Shown in pieces: positions 44,433 to 53,765 of a stretch of 64,000 nucleotides of DNA. Positions within the stretch are counted from its first letter, which is position 1. Every line of letters starts with the position of its first letter. The DNA comes from Paracoccus hibiscisoli (GTDB lineage Bacteria; Pseudomonadota; Alphaproteobacteria; Rhodobacterales; Rhodobacteraceae), in contig NZ_SUNH01000002.1 of the NCBI RefSeq assembly GCF_005048265.1, positions 53,121 through 117,120 of the forward strand, written 5' to 3'. Under the pieces are notes generated by a model. It searched no databases. It was given only the letters and a program-made list of their open reading frames with translations, and was not told the origin of the DNA. A program made the translations under genes and the position numbers.

Positions 44433-47400
44433 ATGCATGTCATCTTCCGCGAACAGGTCGGGCTGGATCAGTCTGACGCCCCCTATGATCCCGGCCAGAC
44501 GCCGGCGGATCTGGTGGTCCTGTCCTTTTCGGACAGCGACCTGGGGGCCTTTGCGGAAGGATGGAAGCGGGCGGCGGGCGGCCTGCCCTCCACCCGGCTG
44601 TGCAATCTGGTGGCACTGCGGCACCCGGTCTCGGTCGATACCTATGTCGAACAGACGCTGTCGGGGGCGCGCGGCATTCTGATCCGCATCATCGGCGGAG
44701 AGGCCTATTGGCCCTATGGCCTGGCATCTGTGCAGGATCTGGCGCGCAGGCAGGGCATCGCGCTGGCGGTACTGCCTGCCGACGGGCGCGACGATGCGCG
44801 GCTGGACCAGATGTCCACCGTGCCCGCATCGGTGCTGCGCGTGCTGCGGCGGCATTGCGAACAGGGCGGCGCGGTGGCGGCGCAGGCGGCGCTGGCGCAG
44901 CTGGCCATCGCGGCGGGGCTGGACGCAGCCCCGGTGCCGGGGATCAAGACGCTGCCGCAGATGGGGTTCTATGACCCGGATCACGGTGTGATCGCCGATC
45001 CGGGGGCGCCGCAGGCGCTGGTGACGTTCTATCGCAGCTGGCTGGCGGCGGCGGATATGGCGGCGATCGACGCGCTGATCGGCGCGCTGCGGGGGCGGGG
45101 CATCGCGGCGGTAGGGGTCTTTGCGCCCTCGCTCAAGACCGCGGGGCTGGCCGATTGGCTGCACGCGGCGCTGCCGCAGCCGCCCGCGATGGTGGTGAAC
45201 GCCACCGCCTTTTCCGCGGGGACCGAGGCGCCCTTTGCGCCCTTCCCCGGCCCGGTCTTTCAGGTGGCGCTGTCCACCAACCGCCGCCGGGACTGGGCCG
45301 GGGCGGAACGCGGGCTGTCGCCGTCGGACCTGGCCATGAACGTGGTCCTGCCCGAGGTGGACGGCCGCATCTTTGCCGGCCTGATCAGCTTCAAGTCGCC
45401 CGCCCCGCGCGACCCCGACCTGCAATATTCGCGCTTTGCCCACCGCCCCGACCCGGCGCTGGTCGCGGCGGCGGTGGATCGCATCGTGGCCTGGGGCGCG
45501 CTGGCGCAGGGGGCGGGCCGCGTGGCGATGGTGATGTCCACCTATCCGGGGCGCGACTGGCAGATGGCCCATGCCGTGGGGCTGGACGCACCGGCCTCCG
45601 CGCAGGCCGTGGGGGCGATGATGGGTGCCGACCTGCCCGCGATGCCCGACGGGACCGTGGCCTGGCCGCTGGACGAATACCGCGCCGCCCTGGCCCGCCT
45701 GCCGCAGGCGCTGCAGGACGATCTACACATGGCCTGGGGGGCGCCCGAAACGGACCCCGATTGTCGCGACGGGGCGTTCCACCTGCGCACCAGCCTGCAC
45801 GGGCCGGTGATCCTGGCGCTGCAGCCCGAACGCAGCCACCGCGCAGGGCGCGAGGACAGCTATCACGACCTGACCCGCGTGCCGCGCCATGCCTATGTGG
45901 CCTTCTATCTGTGGCTGGCGCAGCAGGGCGCGCAGGCGCTGATCCATATGGGCGCGCATGGCACGCTGGAATGGCTGCCGGGCAAGGCGGTGGCGCTGTC
46001 GGGCGACTGCTGGCCCGCGGCGCTGTTGGGCGCGATGCCGGTGATCTATCCCTTCATCGTCAACGATCCGGGCGAGGCCGCGCAGGCGAAACGTCGCATC
46101 GGGGCCGTGACCCTGGGCCACATGCCGCCGCCCATGCGGGACGCCGCCGTGCCCCCCGGCATGGCGGGGCTGGAGCGGTCCTTGGACGAATATTCCACCG
46201 CCGACGGGCTGGACCCCGCCCGCCGCGACCGGCTGATCGCCGCGATCCGGGACGAGGCCCGCGCCCTGGGCGTCGAGGCCGATCTGGGCATCCCGTCTGA
46301 TGCCAGCGCCGCCGAGGCGATCACCCGCATCGACCGTTTCGTCTGCGACATCAAGGAAAGCCAGTACGGAGAGGGGCTGCATGTCTGGGGCAGCGGCGCC
46401 TGTGGAGACGCGGAACGCGACGGGCTGATGGCCGCGCTGGCCGGGCGCTTTGTGCCGCCGGGGCCGTCCGGGTCGCCCAACCGGGGGCGGTCGGATGTGA
46501 TGCCCACCGGGCGCAACCTGTTCAGCGTCGATCCGCGCGCCGTGCCCACGCCATCCGCCCATGCGCAGGGCGTCAAGCTGGCCGAGGAGCTGCTGCGCCG
46601 TCACCTGCAGGATCACGGGGACTGGCCGCGCGGGCTGGTCGTGGACCTCTGGGGCAGCGCCACGATGCGCACGGCCGGCGAGGAATTCGCCATGGCCCTG
46701 CATCTGGCGGGGCTGAAGCCGGTGTGGGATGACGGGTCGGGCCGCGTCTCGGGCATTGAGGTCGTGCCGCTGGCCCTGCTGGGCCGCCCACGCATCGACG
46801 TGACCCTGCGCGTGTCGGGCCTGTTCCGCGACGTGTTCCCCGTGCTGGCGCAGCTGTTCGAGACCGGGGCCGCCACGCTGGCCGCGCGCGACGAGGCCCC
46901 CGACCAGAACCCCTATGCCGGGGGCGCGCGGGTGTTCGGCCCGCAGCCGGGGCAATACGGGCTGGGCATGGGCACCGCGCCCGACACCTTTACCGACGCC
47001 GCACGGCTTGCGGCGGGCGAGGCGTGGATCGCGGCCTCCAGCTGGGCGATCGGCGCGGATGGCACCAGCCACGAGGCCCGCGACGCGCTGGAGGCACGGC
47101 TGGCCAGCGCCGACAGCTTTGTCCACGCGCAGGACCTGCCCGAGACGGACCTGCTGCTGGCCGCCGACTATGCCGCGCATGAGGGGGGATTCGCCGCCGC
47201 CATGGCGCGGATCGGGGCCGCGGCACCCGCGCTGTACCATCTGGACGCCACGCAGCCCGACCGCCCCCGCGCCCGCACCCTTACCGAGGAGATCGCCCGC
47301 ACCACCCGCGCCCGCGCCGCCGACCCGGCCTGGGCCGATGCGATGACCGCGCATGGATACCGCGGCGCGGCGGAAATCGCCGCCACGCTGGACCACATGG

Positions 47401-47606
47401 CGGCCTTTGCGCATCTAGCCGGGGCGGTGCCCGCGCATCTGTTCGACCTGTACCATGATGCGACCCTGGGCCGCCCCGAGATCGTCGATTTCATGGAGGG
47501 CGCGAACCCCGAGGCCCTGGCCGCCATGCGCGACCTGTTCCAGCGCCTGCATGATGCGGGCCTGTGGGTCACGCGGCGCAACTCGATCGCGGCGGGGCTG
47601 TCGTGA
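44433..47606 (+). CDS. cobN: Cobaltochelatase subunit CobN
   Basis: A 1057-residue large subunit of the ATP-dependent aerobic cobaltochelatase that inserts Co(II) into hydrogenobyrinic acid a,c-diamide with CobS and CobT. Conserved blocks are HMGAHGTLEWLPGKAVALSGDCWP, YPFIVNDPGEAAQAKRR, HVWGSGACGD-like region and PTGRNLFSVDPRAVPT. It is somewhat shorter than the classic Pseudomonas denitrificans protein, but no internal gap is obvious. It starts 13 bases after cobW; its stop overlaps the cobG GTG start. cobS and cobT are not in the window. Confidence 0.95.
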   Translation: MHVIFREQVGLDQSDAPYDPGQTPADLVVLSFSDSDLGAFAEGWKRAAGGLPSTRLCNLVALRHPVSVDTYVEQTLSGARGILIRIIGGEAYWPYGLASVQDLARRQGIALAVLPADGRDDARLDQMSTVPASVLRVLRRHCEQGGAVAAQAALAQLAIAAGLDAAPVPGIKTLPQMGFYDPDHGVIADPGAPQALVTFYRSWLAAADMAAIDALIGALRGRGIAAVGVFAPSLKTAGLADWLHAALPQPPAMVVNATAFSAGTEAPFAPFPGPVFQVALSTNRRRDWAGAERGLSPSDLAMNVVLPEVDGRIFAGLISFKSPAPRDPDLQYSRFAHRPDPALVAAAVDRIVAWGALAQGAGRVAMVMSTYPGRDWQMAHAVGLDAPASAQAVGAMMGADLPAMPDGTVAWPLDEYRAALARLPQALQDDLHMAWGAPETDPDCRDGAFHLRTSLHGPVILALQPERSHRAGREDSYHDLTRVPRHAYVAFYLWLAQQGAQALIHMGAHGTLEWLPGKAVALSGDCWPAALLGAMPVIYPFIVNDPGEAAQAKRRIGAVTLGHMPPPMRDAAVPPGMAGLERSLDEYSTADGLDPARRDRLIAAIRDEARALGVEADLGIPSDASAAEAITRIDRFVCDIKESQYGEGLHVWGSGACGDAERDGLMAALAGRFVPPGPSGSPNRGRSDVMPTGRNLFSVDPRAVPTPSAHAQGVKLAEELLRRHLQDHGDWPRGLVVDLWGSATMRTAGEEFAMALHLAGLKPVWDDGSGRVSGIEVVPLALLGRPRIDVTLRVSGLFRDVFPVLAQLFETGAATLAARDEAPDQNPYAGGARVFGPQPGQYGLGMGTAPDTFTDAARLAAGEAWIAASSWAIGADGTSHEARDALEARLASADSFVHAQDLPETDLLLAADYAAHEGGFAAAMARIGAAAPALYHLDATQPDRPRARTLTEEIARTTRARAADPAWADAMTAHGYRGAAEIAATLDHMAAFAHLAGAVPAHLFDLYHDATLGRPEIVDFMEGANPEALAAMRDLFQRLHDAGLWVTRRNSIAAGLS

Positions 47607-48703
47607 TCCGCGGCTGGTGCCCCGGCGCGCTGCGCCCGATGGAATCGGGCGACGGATGGGTGGTGCGCATCCGCCCTCCCGGCGGGCGCTTGGACGGCGC
47701 GCAGGCACAGGCCATCGCGGACGCTGCCGAGGCGCATGGCAACGGCGTGATCGAGCTGACGGGCCGCGCCAACCTGCAGCTGCGCGGCGTGACGCCCGCG
47801 ACCCACGCGCCTCTGATCGCCGCGCTGCGCCAGCACGGCCTGATTGACGCGGACACAGCGACCGAGCAGCGGCGCAACATCATCGTGACACCGTTTGCGG
47901 ACGCGCAGACCGATGCGCTGGCCGCCGCGCTGGCCTGCACGCTAGCCGAAAGCGGTCTGCCCCTGCCCGCCAAGTTCGGCTTTGCCGTCGATACCGGCCC
48001 GGCGCCCGTCCTGACCCGCGACCCGGCCGATATCCGCATCGAACGCGGCGCCGGCGGCCTGATCCTGCGCGCCGACGGCATGGCGCAGGGGGCGGGTTTT
48101 GACGGCCCGGATCAGGCGGTCGCGCTGGCCCGCTGGTTCCTGGATCAGGGTGGCGCACCGCAGGGCCGGGGGCGGATGGCCGCGCTGATCGCGGGCGGCG
48201 CATCCCCCCCGGGCGCGACGCTGGCGGCCCTGGACAGCGCGCCCCCACAGATCCCCGGACGGGTACCGCAGGGCATGCTGGTCGGCCTGGAGTTCGGGCA
48301 GATCCCGCCCGACACGCTGCGGCGGCTGGCCCGGCTGGCGCCCCTGCGCCTGACGCCGTGGCGGATGCTGCTGGCCCAGGGGGTGCGCGCCCTGCCCGCG
48401 CTGGACGGGCTGATCGCGGACCCCACCAACCCCCGCATGCGCCTGCGCGCCTGCCCCGGCGCGCCCGCCTGTCCGCAGGGCCATGGCCGCACCCGTGACG
48501 TCGCGCGCAGCCTGGCCACCCTTGTCCCCGACGGGGCGATCCTGCATGTCAGCGGTTGTGCCAAGGGCTGCGGCTGGCCCCGCGCGGCGGACGTGACCCT
48601 GACCGCGACCCCCGCCGGGTTCGACCTGATCCGGCACGGTCGCGCCCATGACGTGGCCGCCCTGCGCGGCCTGCACCCCGATCAACTGCCAAAGGTTCTG
48701 TGA
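47603..48703 (+). CDS. cobG: Precorrin-3B synthase
   Basis: A 366-residue sulfite/nitrite-reductase-like monooxygenase that hydroxylates precorrin-3A using O2 and an Fe-S cluster, the step that defines the aerobic pathway. Ferredoxin-like half-domains include GVIELTGRANLQLRG, and the cluster cysteines are in RACPGAPACPQGHG and SGCAKGCGWP. The start is GTG 47603, which overlaps the cobN stop (GTGA); an ATG further upstream would lie deep in cobN. Confidence 0.92.
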   Translation: MIRGWCPGALRPMESGDGWVVRIRPPGGRLDGAQAQAIADAAEAHGNGVIELTGRANLQLRGVTPATHAPLIAALRQHGLIDADTATEQRRNIIVTPFADAQTDALAAALACTLAESGLPLPAKFGFAVDTGPAPVLTRDPADIRIERGAGGLILRADGMAQGAGFDGPDQAVALARWFLDQGGAPQGRGRMAALIAGGASPPGATLAALDSAPPQIPGRVPQGMLVGLEFGQIPPDTLRRLARLAPLRLTPWRMLLAQGVRALPALDGLIADPTNPRMRLRACPGAPACPQGHGRTRDVARSLATLVPDGAILHVSGCAKGCGWPRAADVTLTATPAGFDLIRHGRAHDVAALRGLHPDQLPKVL

Positions 48704-49332
48704 TGCCCCATGACTATGAAAAGGACGGCGCCGCCATCTATCACCAGTCCTTTGCCACCATCCGGGCCGAGGCCGACCTGGCGCGTTTCGACGCCGATGA
48801 GGAACCCGTCGTCGTCCGCATGATCCATGCCGCGGGGCTGGTGGGCCTGGAACGCGACGTGGCCTTCACCCCCGGCATGGCGACCGCCGCCCGCGCGGCC
48901 CTGGCCGCAGGCGCACCGATCCTGTGCGACGCGCGCATGGTCAGCGAAGGCATCACCCGCCCGCGCCTGCCCGCCGACAACGCCGTGATCTGCACCCTGA
49001 ACGATCCGCGCGTCCCCGATATGGCGCGCGACATGGGCAACACCCGCAGCGCCACCGCGCTGGAGCTGTGGCGCCCGTTTCTGGAGGGCGCGGTGGTGGC
49101 CATCGGCAATGCGCCCACCGCGCTGTTCCATCTGCTGAACATGCTGGAGGACCCCGCCTGCCCCCGCCCCGCCGCGATCATCGGCTGTCCCGTGGGGTTC
49201 GTCGGCGCGGCTGAATCCAAGGACGCGCTGATGGCAGCGCCCCCCTGTCCTGCGGTCATCGTGCGGGGCCGGCTGGGCGGGTCGGCCATCACCGTCGCCG
49301 CGATCAACGCGCTGGCCAGCCGGAGGGAATGA
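48703..49332 (+). CDS. cobH: Precorrin-8X methylmutase
   Basis: A 209-residue CobH/CbiC enzyme that moves a methyl group from C-11 to C-12 of precorrin-8X to give hydrogenobyrinic acid. Family blocks are IYHQSFATIRAEADL, RMIHAAGLVGLERDV, IGNAPTALFHLLNML and IIGCPVGFVGAAESKDAL, which carries conserved substrate contacts. ATG 48703 overlaps the cobG stop (TGATG). Confidence 0.95.
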   Translation: MPHDYEKDGAAIYHQSFATIRAEADLARFDADEEPVVVRMIHAAGLVGLERDVAFTPGMATAARAALAAGAPILCDARMVSEGITRPRLPADNAVICTLNDPRVPDMARDMGNTRSATALELWRPFLEGAVVAIGNAPTALFHLLNMLEDPACPRPAAIIGCPVGFVGAAESKDALMAAPPCPAVIVRGRLGGSAITVAAINALASRRE

Positions 49333-50069
49333 TGGGACGCATCATCTGCGCAGGGCTGGGGCCGGGCGATCCGGACCTGATCTCGGTCCGGGCCGACAGG
49401 GCGGTGCGCGGCGCGCGCCATGTGGCTTATTTCAGGAAGCCCGGCAGGCCCGGTCAGGCGCGCCGCATCGTTCAGGGCATGCTGGCCCCCGATGCGGTCG
49501 AATATCCGATGGAATACCCGGTCACGACCGAAATTCCCTTTGACCACCCTGATTACAACGACGCGCTGGCGGGGTTCTATGACCTTTGGGCCGCGCGCCT
49601 GGCGCAGTTGGCCCAGACCGAGGATGTGGTCGTGCTGTGCGAGGGCGACCCGTTCCTTTACGGCAGCTTCATGCATCTGCAGATCCGCCTGCAGGGGCTG
49701 GCGCAGGTCGAGGTGATCCCCGGCATCCCCGGCATGGTCGGCTGCTGGAACGCGCTTGGTCAGCCGATGACCTGGGGCGACGACGTGCTGACCGTGCTGA
49801 TGGGCACCCTGCCCGAACCCGATCTGATCCGCCATATGCAGGGCAGCGACGCGCTGGTGGTGATGAAGACCGGCCGCAACCTGCCCAAGCTGCGCCGCGC
49901 GCTGGCAGCATCGGGGCGTCTGGCCGATGCCTGGCTGATCGAGCGGGGCACCATGCCCGGCCAGCGCATCGCGCCCCTGGCCGATGTGGCCGATGACGAC
50001 TGCCCCTATTTCGCGATCCTGCTGGTGCATGGCCACGGGCGGCGCCCCATGGCGCGGGTGGCGGAATGA
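49332..50069 (+). CDS. cobI: Precorrin-2 C20-methyltransferase
   Basis: A 245-residue SAM-dependent tetrapyrrole methylase. The N-terminal ICAGLGPGDPDLISVRA loop, VVLCEGDPFLYGSFMHL and VIPGIPGMVGCWNALG are the usual family motifs. It methylates precorrin-2 to precorrin-3A. The start is ATG 49332, which overlaps the last base of the cobH stop; the adjacent ATG 49329 would add one Met but sits too close to the SD GGAGGG. Confidence 0.95.
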   Translation: MGRIICAGLGPGDPDLISVRADRAVRGARHVAYFRKPGRPGQARRIVQGMLAPDAVEYPMEYPVTTEIPFDHPDYNDALAGFYDLWAARLAQLAQTEDVVVLCEGDPFLYGSFMHLQIRLQGLAQVEVIPGIPGMVGCWNALGQPMTWGDDVLTVLMGTLPEPDLIRHMQGSDALVVMKTGRNLPKLRRALAASGRLADAWLIERGTMPGQRIAPLADVADDDCPYFAILLVHGHGRRPMARVAE

Positions 50070-50794
50070 CCGGCTGGATCACCGTCGCGGGGCTGGGGCC
50101 GGGGTCTGACGCCATGGTGACCCCCGAAGTCGCCGCCGCGCTGGATCAGGCGACCGACGTGATCGGATACATCCCCTATGTCGCCCGCGTGGCCGCGCGC
50201 CCCGGCCTGACCCTGCATGCCAGCGACAACCGGGTGGAGCTGGACCGCGCCCGCCACGCGCTGTCGCTGGCGGCGGCGGGGGCGCGGGTGGTGATCGTGT
50301 CGTCCGGCGATCCGGGCGTGTTCGCGATGGCATCCGCCTTGTTCGAGGCGCTGGAGGCCGCAGGCGGCGACCCCGACATCCGCATCCTGCCCGGCATCAC
50401 CGCGATGCTGGCCGCCGCCGCACGGGCGGGCGCGCCCTTGGGCCATGATTTCTGCGCGATCAACCTGTCGGACAACCTCAAACCCATGGCGCTGATCGAA
50501 CATCGTCTGCGCCATGCCGCGCGGGGCGATTTCGCGATGGCCTTCTACAACCCGCGTTCGGCCAGCAGGCCGCAGGGCTTTGCCCGCGTGCTGGAGGTCC
50601 TGCGCGAGGAATGCGAACCCGGCCGCCTGCTGATCTTTGCCCGCGCCGTCAGCACCCCGGACGAGGCCTTGCGCGTCGTGACCCTGGCAGATGCCACGCC
50701 CGACATGGCCGACATGCGCACCGTGGTGCTGGTCGGAAACGCGGCCACGCGGCGGGTGGGCCGGTGGGTCTATACCCCGCGCGGGGCGGTCTGA
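50066..50794 (+). CDS. cobJ: Precorrin-3B C17-methyltransferase
   Basis: A 242-residue tetrapyrrole methylase that contracts the ring and methylates C-17 to give precorrin-4. Motifs are TVAGLGPGSDAMVTPEV, VVIVSSGDPGVFAMASALFE, ILPGITAMLAAAARAGAPLGHDFCAINLSD and AFYNPRSASRP. The start overlaps the cobI stop by 4 bases. Its last 25 bases overlap the 3' end of cobK on the other strand. It is the last gene of the first + strand run. Confidence 0.95.
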   Translation: MTGWITVAGLGPGSDAMVTPEVAAALDQATDVIGYIPYVARVAARPGLTLHASDNRVELDRARHALSLAAAGARVVIVSSGDPGVFAMASALFEALEAAGGDPDIRILPGITAMLAAAARAGAPLGHDFCAINLSDNLKPMALIEHRLRHAARGDFAMAFYNPRSASRPQGFARVLEVLREECEPGRLLIFARAVSTPDEALRVVTLADATPDMADMRTVVLVGNAATRRVGRWVYTPRGAV

Positions 50795-51504
50795 TGCAGC
50801 CAGTCCAGCGCCTGCTCCGGTGCGGGAACCTGCGGCCGGTCGGGGGCCGGGGGCCGGTCGATCATGATCACGCGGACGTCCAGATCGCGCGCGGCCTGCA
50901 GCTTGGCGCTGGCCCCCGCGCCGCCGCTGTTCTTGGCGACCAGATGGGTGATGCCATGCGCCGCCATCAGCGCCCGGTCGCCCGCGACATCGAAGGGCCC
51001 GCGAGCAATCACCACCTCCGCGTGCAGCAGGGGCGGCGCATCGGGCGCATCGACCAACCGCAGCAGCCAGCGATGCGGCAGGGCGGCAAAGGGGGCCAAG
51101 GTCTGCTTGCCGATGGCCAGGAACACCCGTGTGGGCGTGACGGGCAACGCCGCGACCGCGCCCGCGATATCCGCCACCTGCGTCCAGCCGGGACCGGCCT
51201 GCCAGGCCGGGCGGCGCAGCATCAGCATGGGCACCCCCGCCGCATGGCAGGCGGCATCCGCATTGCGGCTGATCTGGGCGGCAAAGGGGTGGGTCGCGTC
51301 GATCAGATGGGTGATCCGCTGGTCGCGCAGGTACCGGCCCAGCCCCTCCGCGCCCCCGAACCCGCCCACCCGCATGGGCAGCGGCTGCGCCACCGGTGCC
51401 GCCGTCCGCCCGGCATAGGAGAACACCGCATCGACCCCTGCCTCGGCCAGAAGGGCGGCCATGCGGCTGGCCTCGGTCGTGCCCCCCAGCAGCAGGACGC
51501 GCAT
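50770..51504 (-). CDS. cobK: Precorrin-6A reductase
   Basis: A 244-residue NADPH-dependent CobK that reduces precorrin-6A to precorrin-6B. Hallmarks are the N-terminal LLLGGTTEASRMAALLAE, IDATHPFAAQISRNADAAC and VAKNSGGAGASAKLQAARDL. It lies opposite to all flanking cob genes: its 3' end overlaps cobJ by 25 bases, and its ATG (51504) is separated from the cobL ATG (51506) by a single base. ATG 51507, one codon earlier, would make the two start codons overlap. Confidence 0.94.
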   Translation of the reverse strand: MRVLLLGGTTEASRMAALLAEAGVDAVFSYAGRTAAPVAQPLPMRVGGFGGAEGLGRYLRDQRITHLIDATHPFAAQISRNADAACHAAGVPMLMLRRPAWQAGPGWTQVADIAGAVAALPVTPTRVFLAIGKQTLAPFAALPHRWLLRLVDAPDAPPLLHAEVVIARGPFDVAGDRALMAAHGITHLVAKNSGGAGASAKLQAARDLDVRVIMIDRPPAPDRPQVPAPEQALDWLHQTAPRGV

Positions 51505-51505
51505 C

Positions 51506-52696
51506 ATGTCTGACCCCTGGCTGACGATCATCGGCATGGGCGAGGATGGACCGGCGGGCCTGCCGGATGCAAGCCGTGCCGCGCTGGCGGCGGCCCAGGT
51601 CGTCTTTGGCGCGCCCCGTCTGCTGGCGCTGGCCGGGGTGGACGGTCAGCCATGGCCGGTGCCCTTCGATCTGGCGCCTCTGCTGGCGCGGCGGGGCGCG
51701 CGCGTGGCGGCGCTGGTGTCGGGCGATCCGTTCTGGTGCGGCGCGGGCGGCAGCATCGCGGCCGTGCTGGAGCCCCACGAATGGCGCGCCGTGCCCGCGC
51801 CCGGCGTGCTGTCGCTGGCAGCCGCACGCCTTGGCTGGCGGCTGGAGGCGGTCGTGACCTTGGGCCTGCACGCGGCCCCCCTGTCGCGCCTGCGCCCGCA
51901 TCTGGTGCGCGGCTGCCGCATCATCGCCACCCTGCGCGACGGCGACGCGCCCGCCGCCCTGGCGGCATGGCTGGCGGACCAGGGCGCGGGGGCTGCACGC
52001 CTGACGGTGCTGGAGCGTCTTGGCGGGCCGCAGGAGCGTGTCCGTCAGGCCCGCGCCGATGCCTTTGCGCTGGATTGCGCCGCACCCGTGGCGGTGGCCA
52101 TCGACGGGACGGACCTGCCGCGCGGCTTCGGCCTGTCCTCGGTGCCGGGCCGCCCCGAGGACCGCTTTGCCCATGACGGACAGATCACCAAATCGCCCAT
52201 CCGCGCCCTGACCCTGGCCGCCTTGGCGCCCCGCGCGGGAGAGATGCTGTGGGATATTGGCGGCGGGTCTGGCTCGGTCGCGGTCGAATGGGCGCTGGCC
52301 GGGGGACGCGCCGTGACGGTTGAGCCGCGCGCCGATCGCATTGCCACCATCCGCGCGAATATCGACGCCTTCGGGCTGGGCGGCCGCGTCACCGCAATTC
52401 ACGGCGCGGCCCCCGGCGCCCTGCCGCAGGGCACCCCCGATGCGATCTTTGTCGGCGGTGGCGCCTCGCAGGCGCTGATGGCGCATCTGTGGGACCGGCT
52501 GACCCCCGGCGCGCGCCTGGTCGCCAATGCCGTGACGCTGGAGACCGAGGCCCTGCTGGCCGACTGTCACGCCCGCCACGGCGGCCGCCTGCTGCGCATC
52601 GACATCGCTGAGGCCACCCCCCTGGGCCGGATGCGCGGCTGGACCGCCGCCCGCCCCATCGTGCAATGGAGCGTGACATGCGCATCGCCGGAATAG
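51506..52696 (+). CDS. cobL: Precorrin-6Y C5,15-methyltransferase (decarboxylating)
   Basis: A 396-residue bifunctional enzyme: the N-terminal CbiE-like methylase ([28 protein letters not shown]) acts at C5, and the C-terminal CbiT-like domain ([18 protein letters not shown], a SAM-binding motif) acts at C15 with decarboxylation. Full length for a fused CobL. The start is ATG 51506, right beside the cobK start. The end overlaps cobE by 19 bases. Confidence 0.95.
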   Translation: MSDPWLTIIGMGEDGPAGLPDASRAALAAAQVVFGAPRLLALAGVDGQPWPVPFDLAPLLARRGARVAALVSGDPFWCGAGGSIAAVLEPHEWRAVPAPGVLSLAAARLGWRLEAVVTLGLHAAPLSRLRPHLVRGCRIIATLRDGDAPAALAAWLADQGAGAARLTVLERLGGPQERVRQARADAFALDCAAPVAVAIDGTDLPRGFGLSSVPGRPEDRFAHDGQITKSPIRALTLAALAPRAGEMLWDIGGGSGSVAVEWALAGGRAVTVEPRADRIATIRANIDAFGLGGRVTAIHGAAPGALPQGTPDAIFVGGGASQALMAHLWDRLTPGARLVANAVTLETEALLADCHARHGGRLLRIDIAEATPLGRMRGWTAARPIVQWSVTCASPE

Positions 52697-53001
52697 GCTG
52701 TCGCCCCGGCACGCCGCTGGCGGACCTGCGCGCCGCGCTGCAGGCCGCAGGTGGCGCGGATGCGCTGGCCACCGTCCCCGACCGTGCGGCCGAAATCCGG
52801 CCCTTGGCCGACGCGCTGTCCCTGCCCCTGCATCTGGTGCAGGTCGCGGGCATCGCCACGCCCACGCAATCCGCCCGCGTCAACGCTGCCTTCGGCACCG
52901 GATCGGTGGCCGAAGCCGCCGCCATAGCGGTTTGCGGCCGCCTGACCCACCCGCGCCGGATCTTCGGCCCCATCACCATCGCCATCGCAGAGGTTCCATG
53001 A
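52678..53001 (+). CDS. cobE: CobE/CbiG-C-like cobalamin biosynthesis protein
   Basis: A 107-residue protein equivalent to the C-terminal domain of CbiG. Recognisable parts are [19 protein letters not shown], the [20 protein letters not shown] block and a short tail. CobE is needed for efficient aerobic cobalamin formation, but its precise activity is unclear. The start is ATG 52678 inside the end of cobL; ATG 52666 is a possible alternative. The stop overlaps the cobM start by 4 bases. Confidence 0.88.
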   Translation: MRIAGIGCRPGTPLADLRAALQAAGGADALATVPDRAAEIRPLADALSLPLHLVQVAGIATPTQSARVNAAFGTGSVAEAAAIAVCGRLTHPRRIFGPITIAIAEVP

Positions 53002-53765
53002 CCGTCCATTTCATCGGCGCAGGCCCCGGCGCGCCCGACCTGATCACCCTGCGCGGCCGCGACCTAATCGCGGCCTGCCCGGTCTGCCTGTACGCAGGGT
53101 CGCTGGTGCCGGCCGCGCTGCTGTCCCATTGCCCGCCCGGCGCGCGCATCGTGAACACCGCCCCCCTGTCGCTGGACCAGATCATCGACGAGATCGCCAC
53201 CGCCCATGCGGCGGGCCAGGACGTGGCGCGGCTGCATTCGGGCGATCTGTCGGTCTGGTCCGCGATGGGCGAACAGATCCGCCGCTTGCGGGCGCTGGAC
53301 ATCCCCTTTGACGTGACGCCGGGCGTGCCCAGCTTTGCCGCCGCCGCCGCCGCGCTGCAGACGGAGCTGACCCTGCCGGGCCTGGCGCAATCGGTCGTGC
53401 TGACCCGCACGCCGGGGCGCGCATCCTCGATGCCGGAAGGCGAGACGCTGGCCGCATTCGCCGCGACGGGGGCGACGCTGGCGATCCATCTGTCGATCCA
53501 TGCGCTGGACCGGGTGGTGGCCGATCTGACCCCGCACTACGGCCTCGATTGCCCGGTGGCCATCGTCTGGCGGGCCAGCTGGCCCGACCAGCGGGTGATC
53601 CGCGCGACCCTGGCCACGGTGGACGCGCAGGGCATCGACCGCACCGCGCTGATCCTGGTCGGCCCGGCGCTGGCGGCTGAGGGGTTCGACGACAGCCGTC
53701 TGTATGCGGGCGATTACGACCGCCGCTATCGCCCGGTCGGCGACGCGCCGAGGTTTCCGGAATGA
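52998..53765 (+). CDS. cobM: Precorrin-4 C11-methyltransferase
   Basis: A 255-residue tetrapyrrole methylase that methylates precorrin-4 at C-11 to give precorrin-5. Motifs are [39 protein letters not shown] and [15 protein letters not shown], with [14 protein letters not shown] in the C-terminal lobe. ATG 52998 is coupled to cobE and the stop is coupled to cobB, each by 4-base overlaps. Confidence 0.95.
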   Translation: MTVHFIGAGPGAPDLITLRGRDLIAACPVCLYAGSLVPAALLSHCPPGARIVNTAPLSLDQIIDEIATAHAAGQDVARLHSGDLSVWSAMGEQIRRLRALDIPFDVTPGVPSFAAAAAALQTELTLPGLAQSVVLTRTPGRASSMPEGETLAAFAATGATLAIHLSIHALDRVVADLTPHYGLDCPVAIVWRASWPDQRVIRATLATVDAQGIDRTALILVGPALAAEGFDDSRLYAGDYDRRYRPVGDAPRFPE

